A stretch of DNA of 64,000 bases, taken from NCBI GenBank assembly GCA_002914845.1, contig JXTC01000195.1:224155-288154 (forward strand), in the 5' to 3' direction. The stretch comes from Trema orientale (lineage: Eukaryota > Streptophyta > Magnoliopsida > Rosales > Cannabaceae). The notes below the pieces were generated by a model. The model did no database searches. It was not told the DNA's origin and was given only the letters and a program-made list of their open reading frames with translations. Below are positions 48,401 to 61,512 of the stretch, one piece after another (the first letter of the stretch is position 1; each line of letters starts with the position of its first letter). The translations under genes were made by a program, and so were the position numbers.

Positions 48401-51400
48401 AAAAGCATTGAACAGTTAAGGAAAGTTCATTGAGGAGATAACTTCATTTACTGAGCTAGGTTTGGACAGTACAGCAAATATGCATGGCTTAAACAACTAG
48501 AAAACCTCTGTGAAGAAAAGAGTTATTTGGATAAGTTTCATATTAGGAAAAGAAATGATTAAATATATTAGTTTGGAATAGAAACAAGACAGTACTAAGT
48601 TTAAGCCAAGACCTTTGACGAATATCTCAAGAATATATTACCTGATAGCACAGCAGGTTTCATGGAAAGATCAAATTGGCAGCTCTTTTTCTTGCTATCT
48701 GAATTATTAGCCATTCCAACAATCCTTGCATTCACTGTTTGCCCAATTCTAAAGTTACTAAATGGATTTTCCAAAACATTATCATCGTCTACCTGCCCAA
48801 TCAATTAGGAAGGACAAGAAGAACATACTTAGAAGATTCAAGAGCAATAACTGTAAAATTCCAAATGAATTACAACGTTGAAATCAGATGGTTCAGACGT
48901 TTTACCTCTGTTATATGAACCCGCCCATGGAAGCCGATTCCAAATTTCAACCTCAGTTCAAGTGGCCTGATTTCAGTAATCTGGGATGGAATGGAATAAA
49001 GAAAGCATTTCTTGTCAGAAGTTAAATCTGTAATTGAGGTATCTCAAAAATCCAAGAAACAACTCAACCACAACAAGTAAAAGGGAAACAATGCTCTTCA
49101 TGCTTTCATATGATTGAGAATCAGCACCAACTGGTAAAAGAGTATCCTGTTTACGTACCTCTGCCTGAACCAGAGATCCAACTTTGTAGCTTGACTTCTT
49201 TTTTGCTCTCTTTGAGCTGGATGTTTCAGATTCACTAATCGATTTAAGCAGCAAAAGTAGCCTCCCTGCGGTTGAAGGGCTTGGAAGAGCCATAACAGTG
49301 GCAACCACACTGCGTTAAGAAAAACAACATAATTGCATGTTGCAAGCCAGTGAACATGTGTATTCATATTCAGCGTAGGATACTTACACAGCATACGGTA
49401 AAAAAAAAAAAAGAGGGCCAACATGCACACACACCAAGAAACAAGAAATTCCAAAAAAGATGACAATAGTTCAGAAAGCAAATGGGATGGTCTAAAAAGC
49501 TGAAAGTAATAGCAAATTATAAAAAATGCATTCACCTTTCTCCATTTAGAAATTGCTTCTGTGGAAACTTCTGACTGTTATAGTCCGATTTTGATGCATA
49601 TCCTAAGGCATAATTATACTCGGGTATAGAGAGAACCTGGAATGGGCGTAATAAATCTCATTTAGAAAATGATTTGGAGATATATGTTTTATTTATTTTA
49701 ATGAGCGCTCTAAATCTTTAGAAAAGGATATAGAGATATTGTTTTATTTATTTTACACAAATAACCACATACTTAAAAAGAAAATATTAAACACTTACCA
49801 GGTAATTCTCCTTGACAATTTCGACAACAGCATTAACTGTCTGATTTACCTCCAAGTCCTTGGATGCCTCTCGCTTGCGCTTCTAGAATTCAGTATTGTT
49901 TTAGATTAGCCAAATAGGAAAAATCATCAGATGTGAAGAGTACTAGAATGTCTAAACCGCCAAGAAGCTAAAAATCGTAACAAATGGAACCAAGGGAATT
50001 TGTTTCAATAGATACATGAATATAAAAAAAAAATCCAAAGGAAAGCATTCAAGATACAGACAAAATTCAGTATCTATTTTCTACTTGCCAATCTACCTAT
50101 TAAGAAGTGAACGAACACTAATATAGAAGACAAGGAACTGCTTTAAACCTTTTTGTGACTTTGGCTGCGGGAACTCTCTGCTCTGCATTTGTCAATGAAC
50201 ATTGTTTTCAGAGACAAGTCGACCAAATGCTCTGTGTTGGAAACATCTAGAACCGTAGCTCGAATACTGGAACCTGTCTCTACTATTGTACCAGCTACTG
50301 CAAAAATCATATAAAAAAAGATATGATGGATTTAAATATAATCGACACAAACACAGACACACCCAGAGAGAAGAAAACTTACACTGATAGGGTGTAATAA
50401 AACCCAAGACATCATTATACTTGTCAAAGCTAACGACCACTCCAATATCCTTTGATTCTTGTATTTTTCCCTCGGCAACACAGCCAATGCTAAATCCCTC
50501 TGTCCAATTTAACTCAGATCCATTGGAATCTAAGCATTGTAGCTTAGCAATCTGGTACAAAAAAGCAAGATTAAAATTTTAGAATGTATAATCTGAAATT
50601 TGAGGAAGTAGAGTAGAATTTAAGACATTGGAAAAGCAAATAAGTGAATTTAGAAGTCAGTGAGTATTCACTCCAATTATGACCTCTTTGACTCCAATTT
50701 CCAAGAGAAGAAGAAGATAAAAAAGAAAATGGGAGCTAGTACAAAAGGGTTTTTCTTTATTCCTTATTGAGGGAAATAATATTCGGTTTCCCAAACCTTT
50801 TGGATTTTATTTGGTATATTGGAACTATCTTGAATAAGAGATTTGAAAGATTTGTATCCAAATTTTCATATTCAGGAGTTTCTGTGTATATTCAGGGATT
50901 GTTTGTGTCGTTTTTGGAGAGTTTCGCATCCTGGAAACTCTATATATTTCATATTTCTTGTATTAAGCGTAATATCAAATTCAAAGATTTTTTCTCTAAA
51001 ATCTTTACTTTCCGATATAGAAACCAATTTTGACATCAAAATCTAACGGTTAGAAAAATAAATGCTTATAAATATAATGCATACTGGAATTCGTTCCAAC
51101 AAATTTAATTGTAACCATTAGAGTCAAATTGATTTCCGACTATAGTAAGTCCCTATTATACTCACTACCTGAGTAATGATATTATCAGGGGAAAATCATA
51201 CAAGTATAGGTATCTTATACAAGTAACATGAGACTGACATTTTGCTACTTATATATCCATGCTTTGAAAGCAATTGAAGCTATATAGTGCTGATAATAAA
51301 AACAACAAGAGAAAAAAAAAAAAGAAAAACATCCAATGCGAATACAATTATATATGCATCAAATGATATTACCTCTTCCTCCAAAAGAAAGTAATCTTGC

Positions 51401-52520
51401 ATAAAGGATGCATCTGTTGAAGAGCAAGATGACTGCTTCAATGACAGTGTTATTCTACATGTTTCACTATTAACCTGCAAGGGAAAGAGGGAAGGCAAGG
51501 GTGGTGACTAACAATAACAAAAGTTTACTATGTTACAATTCAAAATGAATCAGTCTCAAAAAGGTCACCAACATCTAGTATATTACTGCGCACAGATTGT
51601 CCAATGTAAAAGGCTTCTGAAAGATTGACTTTGTAGTCATCCATTGCCTACAAAAAAATAAACAGATATCAAAAGAGTTTCCAGTCATCTCTTCCAGGCA
51701 AAATAGAGGAAAGGAAGAGAAGGATGGAAAAGGGGGTGCAAAAATGAAGATAACCTTGTTTCTAGGAGAGAAACCAGTCAAACGCCCAAGAAAGCGAACA
51801 AAACAGCCAGTTTCAATTAAGTTACAAATATAGCCCTGCTTCAAACAAACAGATTCGTGTAAATAAAAACAGTAACATACCAAATTGATGTAGGACACCA
51901 ATTTAGAATAGAAAGTCTAGTTTGATCAGGAATCAATATTTTTATTAGTTTATAGTTTAGATCTGTAATTCTGCATCAGCAATTTTATCCACAGGAATCT
52001 TAAATATTCAAATTTTCTTCGTTTTACTAGCTGCAGCTCCGTCAAAAAGACAATATACATAATGAAAGAAAATTTATAGCACCAAAATTAAGGCAATTAC
52101 TTACGTGGACAACAGAATTAGGGCGGATCTGACTGATATCTGATGGAAGCTGCTGAGCAGACTTGATCAGAGAATATTTTGCAGAGAGTTTCAAATTGTT
52201 GCTTTCATTATCTTCATTATCGCCCAAAAAAAAGGGGAAAAAAAAAGACAATTTCTTAATCAGTACCTGTGATACAAAGTTTATCTGGCAATAAAAGGTA
52301 AATATAGATATAGGTGTAGCTAGAATAAGGCATCTGACAGTAAAGAAAGAATCAGGAAAAACATTAAACGGGTAACAGCCAAGAAGTATACCAAAACCAA
52401 ATGTTTTCAACATCAAATTTCTTCAACCTACATCTAAGTTTTCCAATGCCTCAGCTTCCCCTCAAAATTCCAAATCGTCAATCAGTCTGGTTCTGACATG
52501 GCATCATATGCCCCCCACCT

Positions 52521-52564
<44 letters not shown>

Positions 52565-55500
52565 ACTCCTCTTTCTCTCCAAATCCCAAATGAATATGTA
52601 TATACATATATATATGTATTATTTTATACATAGAAAGAACGGGGTGAAATATGGATGTTGCAGGACAGTACATGACAGGTCCAAAAGATCGCAGTGTCCC
52701 TGATTCTCATAAGTTTCTAGTGCTAATTTTTTTAGGTGTATATGGTTTTAGGTTCTTTTTAATGTGAGTAGGAAATGAACAATAGCAGGGAGAGATATTT
52801 TATTCTACCTAGTAACAGCAATTGATCAAATTTGTATCCAGGCTTTAGGACTGACTTCATCTTAGCAGCTTGCCCTGCATTTATAAATAAAATCAGAGAA
52901 CATTCAGAAACCACCAACCCCACCCCCCCCCACCCACAACAAAACAAAAAGAGAGAACTTCCTACAAGAATAATATTTGTATTGTACCTTGGTGATCTGA
53001 CAAATGCTCAGTTGAAATGGTACCCTTTAGGTAATTTTTCCCATTAACATAAACCACTACAGCATTTGGCGTTACTATGTCCACAACTCCTGAAACAAGA
53101 GTACCCATCTTGATGATATCATCCTCAGAAACCCTGCCAAAAAGACGAAGAATACTTGTGATCACTTTTTCCGCCCCTCTTCCTGAGCTTCAATTCAACA
53201 ACTTATAAGCATAACCCGGTATACAATTTCAAAGCACCAAACTGACTGGGCTACATCTCAAATGTGCTTTTCTTTAAAATAAAATCTGGGGTTTTCTGGA
53301 GGAAAGAACAGATTTTTCGCTTGTTTTTACATCGGGAACCATCATAAATGCACTAAAAGCTGTACCGTAGAGAAGCTAACCTTGGAGGCTTTATTATAAA
53401 ACTAAGACTGATGCGCCTTGATCCCAGAACAGAGCTAATTATCCTACATTTGACGACTTGTCCAACATGATATATCGAACTTGGATCACTCCCTGGTTCT
53501 AAACCAAGTTCAGATCTGGTTCAAAATGAAGAAATATTAACCGCGCAGCAAACAAAGGTAATACATGGAGCTTAACATGAACTAGAAAAACTCAGAAAAT
53601 AGAAGAAAAACAGTCAAACCCATTTCCAACAAGAATAAAAGCTTTGAAATGCCCAGATTCTAAGAACTGGTATGTAGAACCTCGAAAAACAGACAAAGCT
53701 GCCAAACTTGTACTTAATTTCATAAGACATCTTCCACGCTCACCACAATTCACAAAGGGAAGCGGATAAAACAACTCCTAGTATAGCACTATTTACTTTC
53801 ATATTTTTTTCTTTTTTCTTTTTTTTTTAAAATAGACAAGAAATTTGCATTAATAGAAGATAATAATACAAAAAAGGGACAAGATGTCCCCAGAGAAAGA
53901 AACTCAGAATCTAAATCAAGAACAAATCAAGAAAAAATTAGAACAGGTTCGACCACCCCTTAGCAAATCAGCAAAAATCCAATCCCTAAAATCTTTTTGT
54001 TCCCTAACCCATAAAGCTACCCACAACTGTATCTTATCCCATAAACCATCTGTAGAACTATATTCTTCGCTAAAAATTCTGGAATTCTTTTCATCCCAAA
54101 AAGCCCACAACGATGCCCATATTGCGCAGTTCCACAAAGTTTACTTTCATATGTTGATTTACAACTACATAGAAAGCAAGCTATTACAATTCCTGTGAAC
54201 AAGCAAGCTAGTCATAACAAGTGAAGCAATCACAAATGCAAACATGAACCTTCAGTATAATTTGCATCTGCATGAATAATAAAAGATATCCAACCATTCA
54301 AGATAGTTATTATCATAGAATGCAAATGACAAGCCCATTTCCACATATCCAATCATAACTACACTATAAGACATGCACAAGAATAGAAAAAAAATATTCA
54401 ACCACAATTTCAACCAGAACTAAAATAATCAGCTTAAGTAGAGAGAAAAAAATATTCGACTAAGTAATCAGTGTTTGAGACTAGCCTTGGAGCAAATCCC
54501 TGGACACCATTGTAAAACCGGACAAAGCATCCATGTTTTTCGATCTTTGTTATCCATCCATGGGTTAATAACCCTTCAGTTGCATCAGCATATGAACTAA
54601 GAATGCCAAGTTTTGATTTCACAAGTGTTTTCTTGTGTGTAACAGTTATTCTCTTAGACTTGCAACCAAGTACACGAAAGACCAACTCAGCTCCAATCTG
54701 TAAAGTGATACAAACAAGGATACATGTTCATAATTTTACAATACCTTGGAAAACCTATAATAAGATCACCATGCCTACAGTATCTGAGAAATTTTACATA
54801 TTCCACTAGAATAGCAATCACACTTATTTGAAAAAAGGAAAAAAATGTCAGTATCAAAGTAGAAGTACCTTAAATTTTTTTCCAGGCTTCGAAAGTTCAA
54901 ATTCAGACATGTGGCGAAGTGGGCATAGTGCCTTTATGCCACCATGAAATTGCACAATTGCTTGATAGGGCTCAACAGCTATAATTTTAGCCCTCACAAT
55001 CATCCCAGGCTTGACATCTGAGTGAGTGAACACTGACCCTTCAAAAGCACCAGCCTGTTCAATTTTTTTCAGAAGGGAAAATTCAAGATCACAGAGAGAG
55101 AGAGAGAGAGAGAGGAAGGCAACAAGTATTTCTTTTTCACTAATGAGTAATGACCATCACTTTCAATAGCACAATACAAAGATAAGATGCTTAGGAAACC
55201 AACACTAATTAAAATTATCTACATAGCTAAATAATTAGCTTGAAATGCATTCTAACAAGATAGAGAGATAAAGAATGCAATTGGCGTATTCAGCGGGCAG
55301 TGAATCCTTATGCTAGCTTTACCAACAACAAACAAATATGCTTTTAGAGGATGTCAACCCTACTCACAAATATCTATACCACTGTACAAACAGAATGTGG
55401 GCAAAATATCGCATGTTTTCTCTTTTGAAAACAACGTTAACAAGAAACACAACCTTCAAAGTCCCAGTAGCCACCCCTTCCAAGTGCCTAAACCCGAGAA

Positions 55501-58500
55501 TCCGGACGCGGACACGACTACCTTCCTTGAACTTCTTTTCAAGCCTCCGAACTCCATCTTCAGCCACATCAGATATCTGTAATTGACATAAAAATGGTAA
55601 AAACTAAAAATTAATAAATCATAACAACCAAAGCCACAAAGGGAAGTCTCTGAATATAAAAAAAATAACAATGGGATAAAAAGAAACATACACTAACATA
55701 TGCCGGGGTGGGCACCGGTGAGGTGGGTATTTCAAGTAGAAGACCCAATCCTCTATCAACCCTGACCACTTTCGAGTCTTCATATATATCTCCAATTTTA
55801 ACATGCTGCACATAAAAAGATGTCAGACTCTAGCAGGCATTACTAACTGTCAATTAGACACAACATAGAGGTTGGTCTATATACAAGAGTACCATAGGGG
55901 AAAGAGCAGTAGAAGAGAGAGAAGAATGTTTAAGCAAATGCACTTTGACTGTTGAGGTTGTTAACAAGAAAAACCTGGCAAGGCAGTGCCAGGTCAGGAA
56001 AATAATATCTCCATAATCCATACCATTACACCTTACATTAACAGTATATATACTGTAGTAGTTAGTAAAAAGACAGTAAAAAATTAGCAGACAACTTCCA
56101 CATCTGGCAACATTAATGGAAAAAATGATAGAAAAGTCAATACATGGATTCAGAAAAATAGTAGAAGTTTAGTTGCTTTCCAGGAGATCTCTTGGAAACT
56201 TTTCTGAAAGTACCTCTGGGTTATAATTTTATTAAATTACAGAAAAAGTCAACTAAATACAAAACACAAGGCAGCCTTTAAATAAAGGCCTAATATTGGC
56301 CAAAAGCACAGCTTTCCTAAACTACCCTCCTAACTTCATACGCAAAATAACCATAAGGCTATNAAAAAAAAAAGGAAAAAAAAAGAAATAAATAAATGTT
56401 TCCTACAAGGGTTGTGGAACAAGCATGAAATGAAATGTATGTAAGTAACCTTGCTTAAAACCTTAGTTGGAACAACTTACTGAAGGAGGAGACTTGTTAT
56501 GAACAAGATGTGGATTTAAAGTCAAACCAACAGCTCTAGTTGAAGGATCAATGAACACTATTCGAGCATTAACCTGGACCACAATAACAAAAATACTCGA
56601 ATTAGAAATCACGACACATGGACTAATAAAATATGTACTCAAACTTATATCGATATATGTGTATATACCAGACACAGATAATAGCACAGGTAACAAAATA
56701 TAGTAGCCATAAATTGACTATTGACTAAACTGGAGATACATCTTGCATAAGAATCGAGTAGATGGCAATAAACTATTGGCTTACCACTATTAGCAGATAC
56801 TATGTAATAAAAAAATATAAAATATAAAATATAAAAAGAAACTAACTGTATAATTTAAATTTAAAGTGGTGGTGCATGCTCTAGACTTATAAGCAACATC
56901 ATCCACATATCTCCAAATACAAAACTAGGCAGAGTCAAAAGAAAGACGAAACTGCAGCACATTTGATATGGATACTAAAGAAGGACAAATCATAATGCAA
57001 GAATAAAAATAAATAAAAAAAAAAATTGAGCCAAAGACCCTGAAAAAATGTATTCATGCATACGAGCGATGGAAAGATAACAAATTATAAAAACCTACAA
57101 CATTTAATCTTTAAAGGTAAGATTTGTCTCTACCAAAATATCGTAGTCCATATGCATCAGATATAACATATTTTTTCTGTACAAAATCTATCCATAGTGA
57201 CAAAATAGTGCAGTGAACACGTAACAAGCTACTGACACTGCACGCTCACTGCTCCAGAAAACAAGTTTGCACTTAATTTTATTGGAACCAAAAAAAAAGG
57301 TCAATAGTACGAACAAAGTATGCATGATAATAATCTAAATACTACATGTATTAAACAATGTAATGAAATTTGCAACATGTAATGGAACCCACTAGTCAAA
57401 TTTGATCATGATAAGTGAAGACAATGCATGGAAGAAACACAGATAAATTATACTTTAAATCTCAAACTACCTTCTTATTTTTATTGTAGTCGTCCTGCCA
57501 ATTTGAATTAGCAAAGCTACTTTGCAAGTGAAATATATCAGCCTGAAAAATTGAGATTAGCATATATCTATGTATGTTCAAGTCGTTGCCTTAATCCAAA
57601 CATTCTGTTGTCAAGTAGCTGATAAGATAAAAGCAAATCAAACTTACAGTTCCAGTAAAGTATGTCAGAAATGATAACATAACACCATTCTCAAGGGTTG
57701 ATTGCACACGAGCATTAACCATCATGCCCGGCATAAGAAGATCAATTGAAATACCTTTGACATCCTTAGTCTGTGCAGGTGAGCATCAATAAAGGAATAA
57801 GATCAGAGAGTCTGTCTGAGAGATGCGGAGAACAAAGAAAAGCACATAACAAAAAGAAAAAATAGAAAAAGCATACCGCATACTTTGACACGGTATCTGG
57901 ATCAGAACTTAGATAAAGAACTTTACGGGTTCTATCAATTCTCGTGACAATCCCCTGTAGAAGTTGTCCAGTGTTAATCTCAATATCTGGGCTTGCTGCA
58001 AAAGTAATTGAAATTAGAGAAAATAACAAGGTGAGAGAGACAAAAGAAATTAGTAACTAATCAGAGAAGGAAATTACACCATCTAAAAGTTCTATAAGGA
58101 CATACGGTATATCCACTTGCAATGGACCAGAACATAAGTAGTTTTTTGTAAATACTAAATCACAATTTTTAGGGAAGATAAAACTATGTCAGCCTGTAAG
58201 GGAATTTAATCATGTGGTCCAAGGTCAAAAATCAAAAAGAAGTTAAAGTTGAAAGCAACCCCAAAAATAAACAACACAAGCTCAAGAACAAGTAAAGGGG
58301 TTTTGTTTTACTTCAAAGATGCATACGCATGCACTAGTCGCCAGCTATCAAATGGTTTTGTCCACCACAATGTAGCCCTTAAATGCCAAGTCTGTTGCAT
58401 ATACTAGTGACAAACCAATGCTATTCAAAATAATTATTACTTGAGCACACATGATACAGGTAAAAGCACACAACTAGGGTAATCCAGTCAATAAGCCATT

Positions 58501-61082
58501 TGACAGCTCTTTAAGATTGCAAAGTGCACACTCAATCAATCTAATATACTTTCAGGTGATGTCAGTCTCATTGATCATTGCATAACCTTCACAATATATT
58601 TTGTGATTTTAACCTCAATCCTAGAATTCCCTAAGTGAAAGGTGACTCCTGTACTTGAAAGTATCTAGGAAGAGCAAGCAACTCATAAGCCACCAACAAT
58701 AAAAAATAAAAAATATGTCGTAGGCATATCGTTTACCTCAGCATATCATCCTATGTCAAGATATCTTTCATTCAGCACATTCATAACATGTGTGAAAACT
58801 AAAAGCTTTGCTGAATGAAATGCAAATAATGGAGAGAACCATGTATGATGTCACTATGGTACCTACTTAGTTGAAAATAAATCATCGTGCATGTATAACA
58901 GACTACAGTTGAATAATGAAGTTACAAACTGACTAGTTCCTCTGGCAAACATCCTTGATATTCAGTTGGTCAATGACATGTTACACATATTGATCAAAGT
59001 TATTAGCTTTTGAAAGTCATTATAAATGAAGACAATAGATGTGGACGACAAAACAAAACAAACCCCAGAATTAAACAGTTATTAATAAGTTTTAAATCAA
59101 CTGATGTTTACCAATTTGGCTGTTTTTAGGCAAGAACCCCGTGAACGAAGGCAAACCAAAATGAAGGATATAACCATGATCTTCAATACTTTTGACATAA
59201 GCAGTAAGGACCTGAAATTAAAAAAAAAAAAAAGACATAATGAAGATAGCAGGCTAATCATCAATAATGCAAAGTACGTAACAAATGAGAGAAGGAAATA
59301 CAAAAACATTATCAAAAAAGAATTTCCCAGCATGTTTGCTTGACATACCACGCCTTCTTGAGTAGAATCCAAGCTGAAGCCCTTGTACAACAGAGAAAGA
59401 CGCAGAGAAAGCCAGATCTTTCGTTTCCCACTCTCTTTGTTATCATTATCCAAGTGCAAAACAACGCAAGCTACCATCTGCCCGACATTGAAGACACTAG
59501 GAAGCACATTATCTGCTATGCCCTGGTAAAGTGAAGGAAAAAAAGGGTAAGATTTCATAATTAAGAAGTAATTGTTGTACCAAGAAATACAATTCAAAGT
59601 TGAAAAGAAAAATAGTAAATCACTTAATCACAAAGACTACAATACTAATGAGTAGGAAATAATAAGGTAGGAAATGCTTCATATTACCTCAAACTCAGTA
59701 TCCGAAATAGGATCCAGAGCGTCAGAAGCCCGAACTAAGCCACGTAATCCACCTGGTAGACTAATTACGAGATCTCTCTCATTTACTTCAGCTATGACCC
59801 CCCAAAGCTTCATACCAGGAGATACATTCTGGAAAAAGAAGCACGTTGAAACAAAAACGAGGACAATATGATGTATATGAGTTTTATAATGACCAAAACA
59901 TATTTAGCCATTAATCTTTATCTTAACATGGTCTCCTTCCACTAACTGACATCTCTTCACTTCTTCCCAACTGTAAGTGAGCTATATACACGCATTCTTT
60001 TTCAATACCATTGATTACCAATCAAGGTGGCACCACCCTACTATATTCCACAAAATGGGTACTCAAAAAACAGAACATGTGTATTGGTATCAGGACAACC
60101 AACGGAGGGCAAAATGTGTGGGAGTAATTTAATAGAGTCCTTCTTTCTTACCAAGTAAAGAGAATCAAACAAACAAAACCGATATAGAGAACCATATTGC
60201 ACGGTAGTAAATCAAAGTTTTTCTGCCTCGTATATGCCTAAAACGAAAACACACACCCTGTTCTAAACTTCTAAAAGTAAAGCAGGCAACCTGAACCAGA
60301 ACTGAGAAACCACTAACACAAGCTAAGACCTGTCGATACATATTCAAATAGAAGCCTAGTTCTCTTTTAACTGATCAATATCAATCAACATTTGTAAGTA
60401 GAAAAATAAAAAAAATTCAAAGTTGCTTTTCTTGATTTCCTAACTGTGTCAAGCTCTATACCTTTAAAGTGATCTTGTTTGCAAATTGAGGCAGTTTGCC
60501 CTTAATACCGCCACCGAATAAGGAACCCAAATCATCCTCCTCCTGATTCGTATTCCGCAAACTCTTCCTCTTCTTCTTCGTCTTTAATTCCCGCTCCTCC
60601 GCCTCAAACTCCGCATCCACTTCAGCTCGAATTTCGTCACGTTCTTTTCGACTCAGAGAACTTCCTCCTCCTATTAAAAAAAAAAAAGCAAATTTTGCAC
60701 AACTCAGTCAAAACAAATCATCATAAATTGCATTTCCCTCCTCAGAAAAATTCAACAAAATACAATAACCTTATATCATCTAGTTTCCATTGCTTCTACA
60801 ATATAACACCCACTTAACTCATCAAATTTTCTCACAATTTCCCATTCTCCAAACACAAAAATAAAATTTAACCAAAAAAAATGAAATAAAAATAAAAACC
60901 GCTAAGCTCGAACCTCTAGGAAAATCAGGGACGTCGTCTTCCAACTGCAAAGCAACGGCCTCAGACATAGCGGCGTCGCTACGTTGTTCCTTCTTCGCTT
61001 TAAACGATTGCTTAGAAGATTTATTGAACTTCGGGGCCTCCCTCGGATTCTTCTTCTGAGTTTTCTTCGAAGTCGCAGCCAT
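42427..61082 (-). CDS. RRP5: rRNA biogenesis protein RRP5, complete, 39 exons
   Basis: Coding exons in transcript order: 61082-60914, 60670-60462, 59828-59688, 59522-59349, 59211-59112, 57995-57877, 57770-57648, 57542-57471, 56573-56481, 55805-55692, 55576-55454, 55054-54869, 54697-54486, 53515-53381, 53133-52988, 52874-52809, 52211-52105, 51835-51755, 51647-51573, 51474-51373, 50551-50383, 50297-50149, 49882-49799, 49636-49536, 49309-49159, 48980-48906, 48792-48642, 48268-47635, 47118-47058, 46879-46734, 46642-46459, 45149-45051, 44767-44382, 44283-44107, 43851-43755, 43665-43510, 43076-42846, 42715-42632, 42534-42427. They sum to 5790 nt (1929 aa), close to known plant RRP5. A basic N-terminus is followed by a dozen or more S1 RNA-binding repeats (about 127-1540, e.g. 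[20 protein letters not shown]), an acidic-to-basic linker (about 1518-1646), and C-terminal HAT helices (about 1650-1929). RRP5 is a nucleolar assembly factor needed for 18S and 5.8S pre-rRNA processing. All introns are GT-AG except intron 13 (GC-AG). Confidence 0.96.
43093..43447 (-). mobile_element. 5'-truncated LINE in RRP5 intron 36
   Basis: The insert 43107-43433 lies between near-perfect 14-bp repeats (CATCAATGCAAGAT at 43093 and CATCAATGCATGAT at 43434). On the minus strand it ends in poly(A). The frame 43439-43095 carries the C-terminal end of a plant L1-type ORF2: [20 protein letters not shown] and then [12 protein letters not shown]. Only about 330 bp of the 3' end is present. Confidence 0.88.
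45347..45804. mobile_element. Probable solo copia LTR in RRP5 intron 31
   Basis: 458 bp, TGTTACATATATGG ... ATGATCACAACA, with terminal TGTT and AACA inverted. Flanks are TTTCC and TTTGC (four of five match). No internal domain. It contributes much of this 1.3-kb intron. Confidence 0.55.
46100..46255 (-). mobile_element. Possible LINE 3' tail in RRP5 intron 31
   Basis: The stretch ATTAATACAAAAAACACAGA and following GGGACAACATTGCC resembles the 3' ends of the LINE copies at 43.1 and 53.8 kb, with a poly(T) on the plus strand near 46243. No coding part or flanking repeat is evident. Confidence 0.3.
52524..52562. repeat. (CA)n microsatellite in RRP5 intron 16
   Basis: About 19 CA dinucleotides in the intron between exons 16 and 17; this tract is likely to vary in length. 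Confidence 0.95.
53792..54152 (-). mobile_element. 5'-truncated LINE in RRP5 intron 13
   Basis: The insert 53805-54139 is flanked by perfect 13-bp repeats TTTACTTTCATAT (53792-53804 and 54140-54152). It ends in poly(A) on the minus strand. The frame 54137-53916 encodes a degenerate L1-type ORF2 end ([16 protein letters not shown], then [12 protein letters not shown]), the same part as in the intron 36 copy. The two coding ends differ clearly, so they are separate insertions. Confidence 0.9.
55097..55116. repeat. (GA)n microsatellite in RRP5 intron 11
   Basis: A short AG dinucleotide run within the intron between exons 11 and 12. Confidence 0.9.
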
Positions 61083-61127
61083 TTTCTCGGAAAAGGTTTT
61101 CCCGGAAAATCAAAAAAGGATGGGAGA

Positions 61128-61135
61128 AAACCCTA
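61128..61135 (+). promoter_or_regulatory. telo-box of RRP5 promoter
   Basis: AAACCCTA lies 46-53 bp upstream of the RRP5 start codon, probably in or near the leader. Telo-boxes of this form are a known feature of plant genes for ribosomal proteins and ribosome assembly. Confidence 0.7.
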
Positions 61136-61271
61136 CTTACAGGCTTGAGTTAGGTGACTAGTGAGGGATTAAGGCTTTAGAAGGGTTTTAGAGAAAGGAG
61201 GAGAAGAAACGAACTGGAAGTGGAAGGTAAATGGGGATCGGGCTTTATTAGGGCTAATTCAGTTGGGTTTA

Positions 61272-61300
61272 AGCCCAGTCACTTAAACGGGCCAGGCCCA
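61272..61300 (-). promoter_or_regulatory. Paired Site II elements of RRP5 promoter
   Basis: On the minus strand TGGGCC (61295-61300) and TGGGCT (61272-61277) lie about 190-220 bp before the start codon. Site II (TGGGCC/T) elements bind TCP factors and work together with telo-boxes in dividing cells. Confidence 0.75.
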
Positions 61301-61328
61301 TTTAGGATAATCCCAAAATATTATTTTT

Positions 61329-61512
61329 CAAAGTAATTTCATTTTTTTTGGAATGAAATCAACGTTTTTTTTTTTTTTGGTGGAGAGAGAACAAAGTAAT
61401 TTCATAAAATCAAGAAAATTAAGCATAAATTAAATTATCAATAATTATGTATGGTGCCCAACAGCTACTAGATTTTTTTTTTTTTTTGGCTAGGACAACA
61501 GCTACTAGATTT
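61329..61512 (-). mobile_element. Two tiny retroposed-tail-like insertions
   Basis: First: CAAAGTAATTTCAT at 61329-61342 and 61392-61405 encloses about 50 bp, mostly two oligo(T) tracts. Second: CAACAGCTACTAGATTT at 61459-61475 and 61496-61512 encloses 20 bp of oligo(T) plus GGCTAGGA. Both look like target-site duplications around an almost bare poly(A) tail on the minus strand. Confidence 0.6.
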
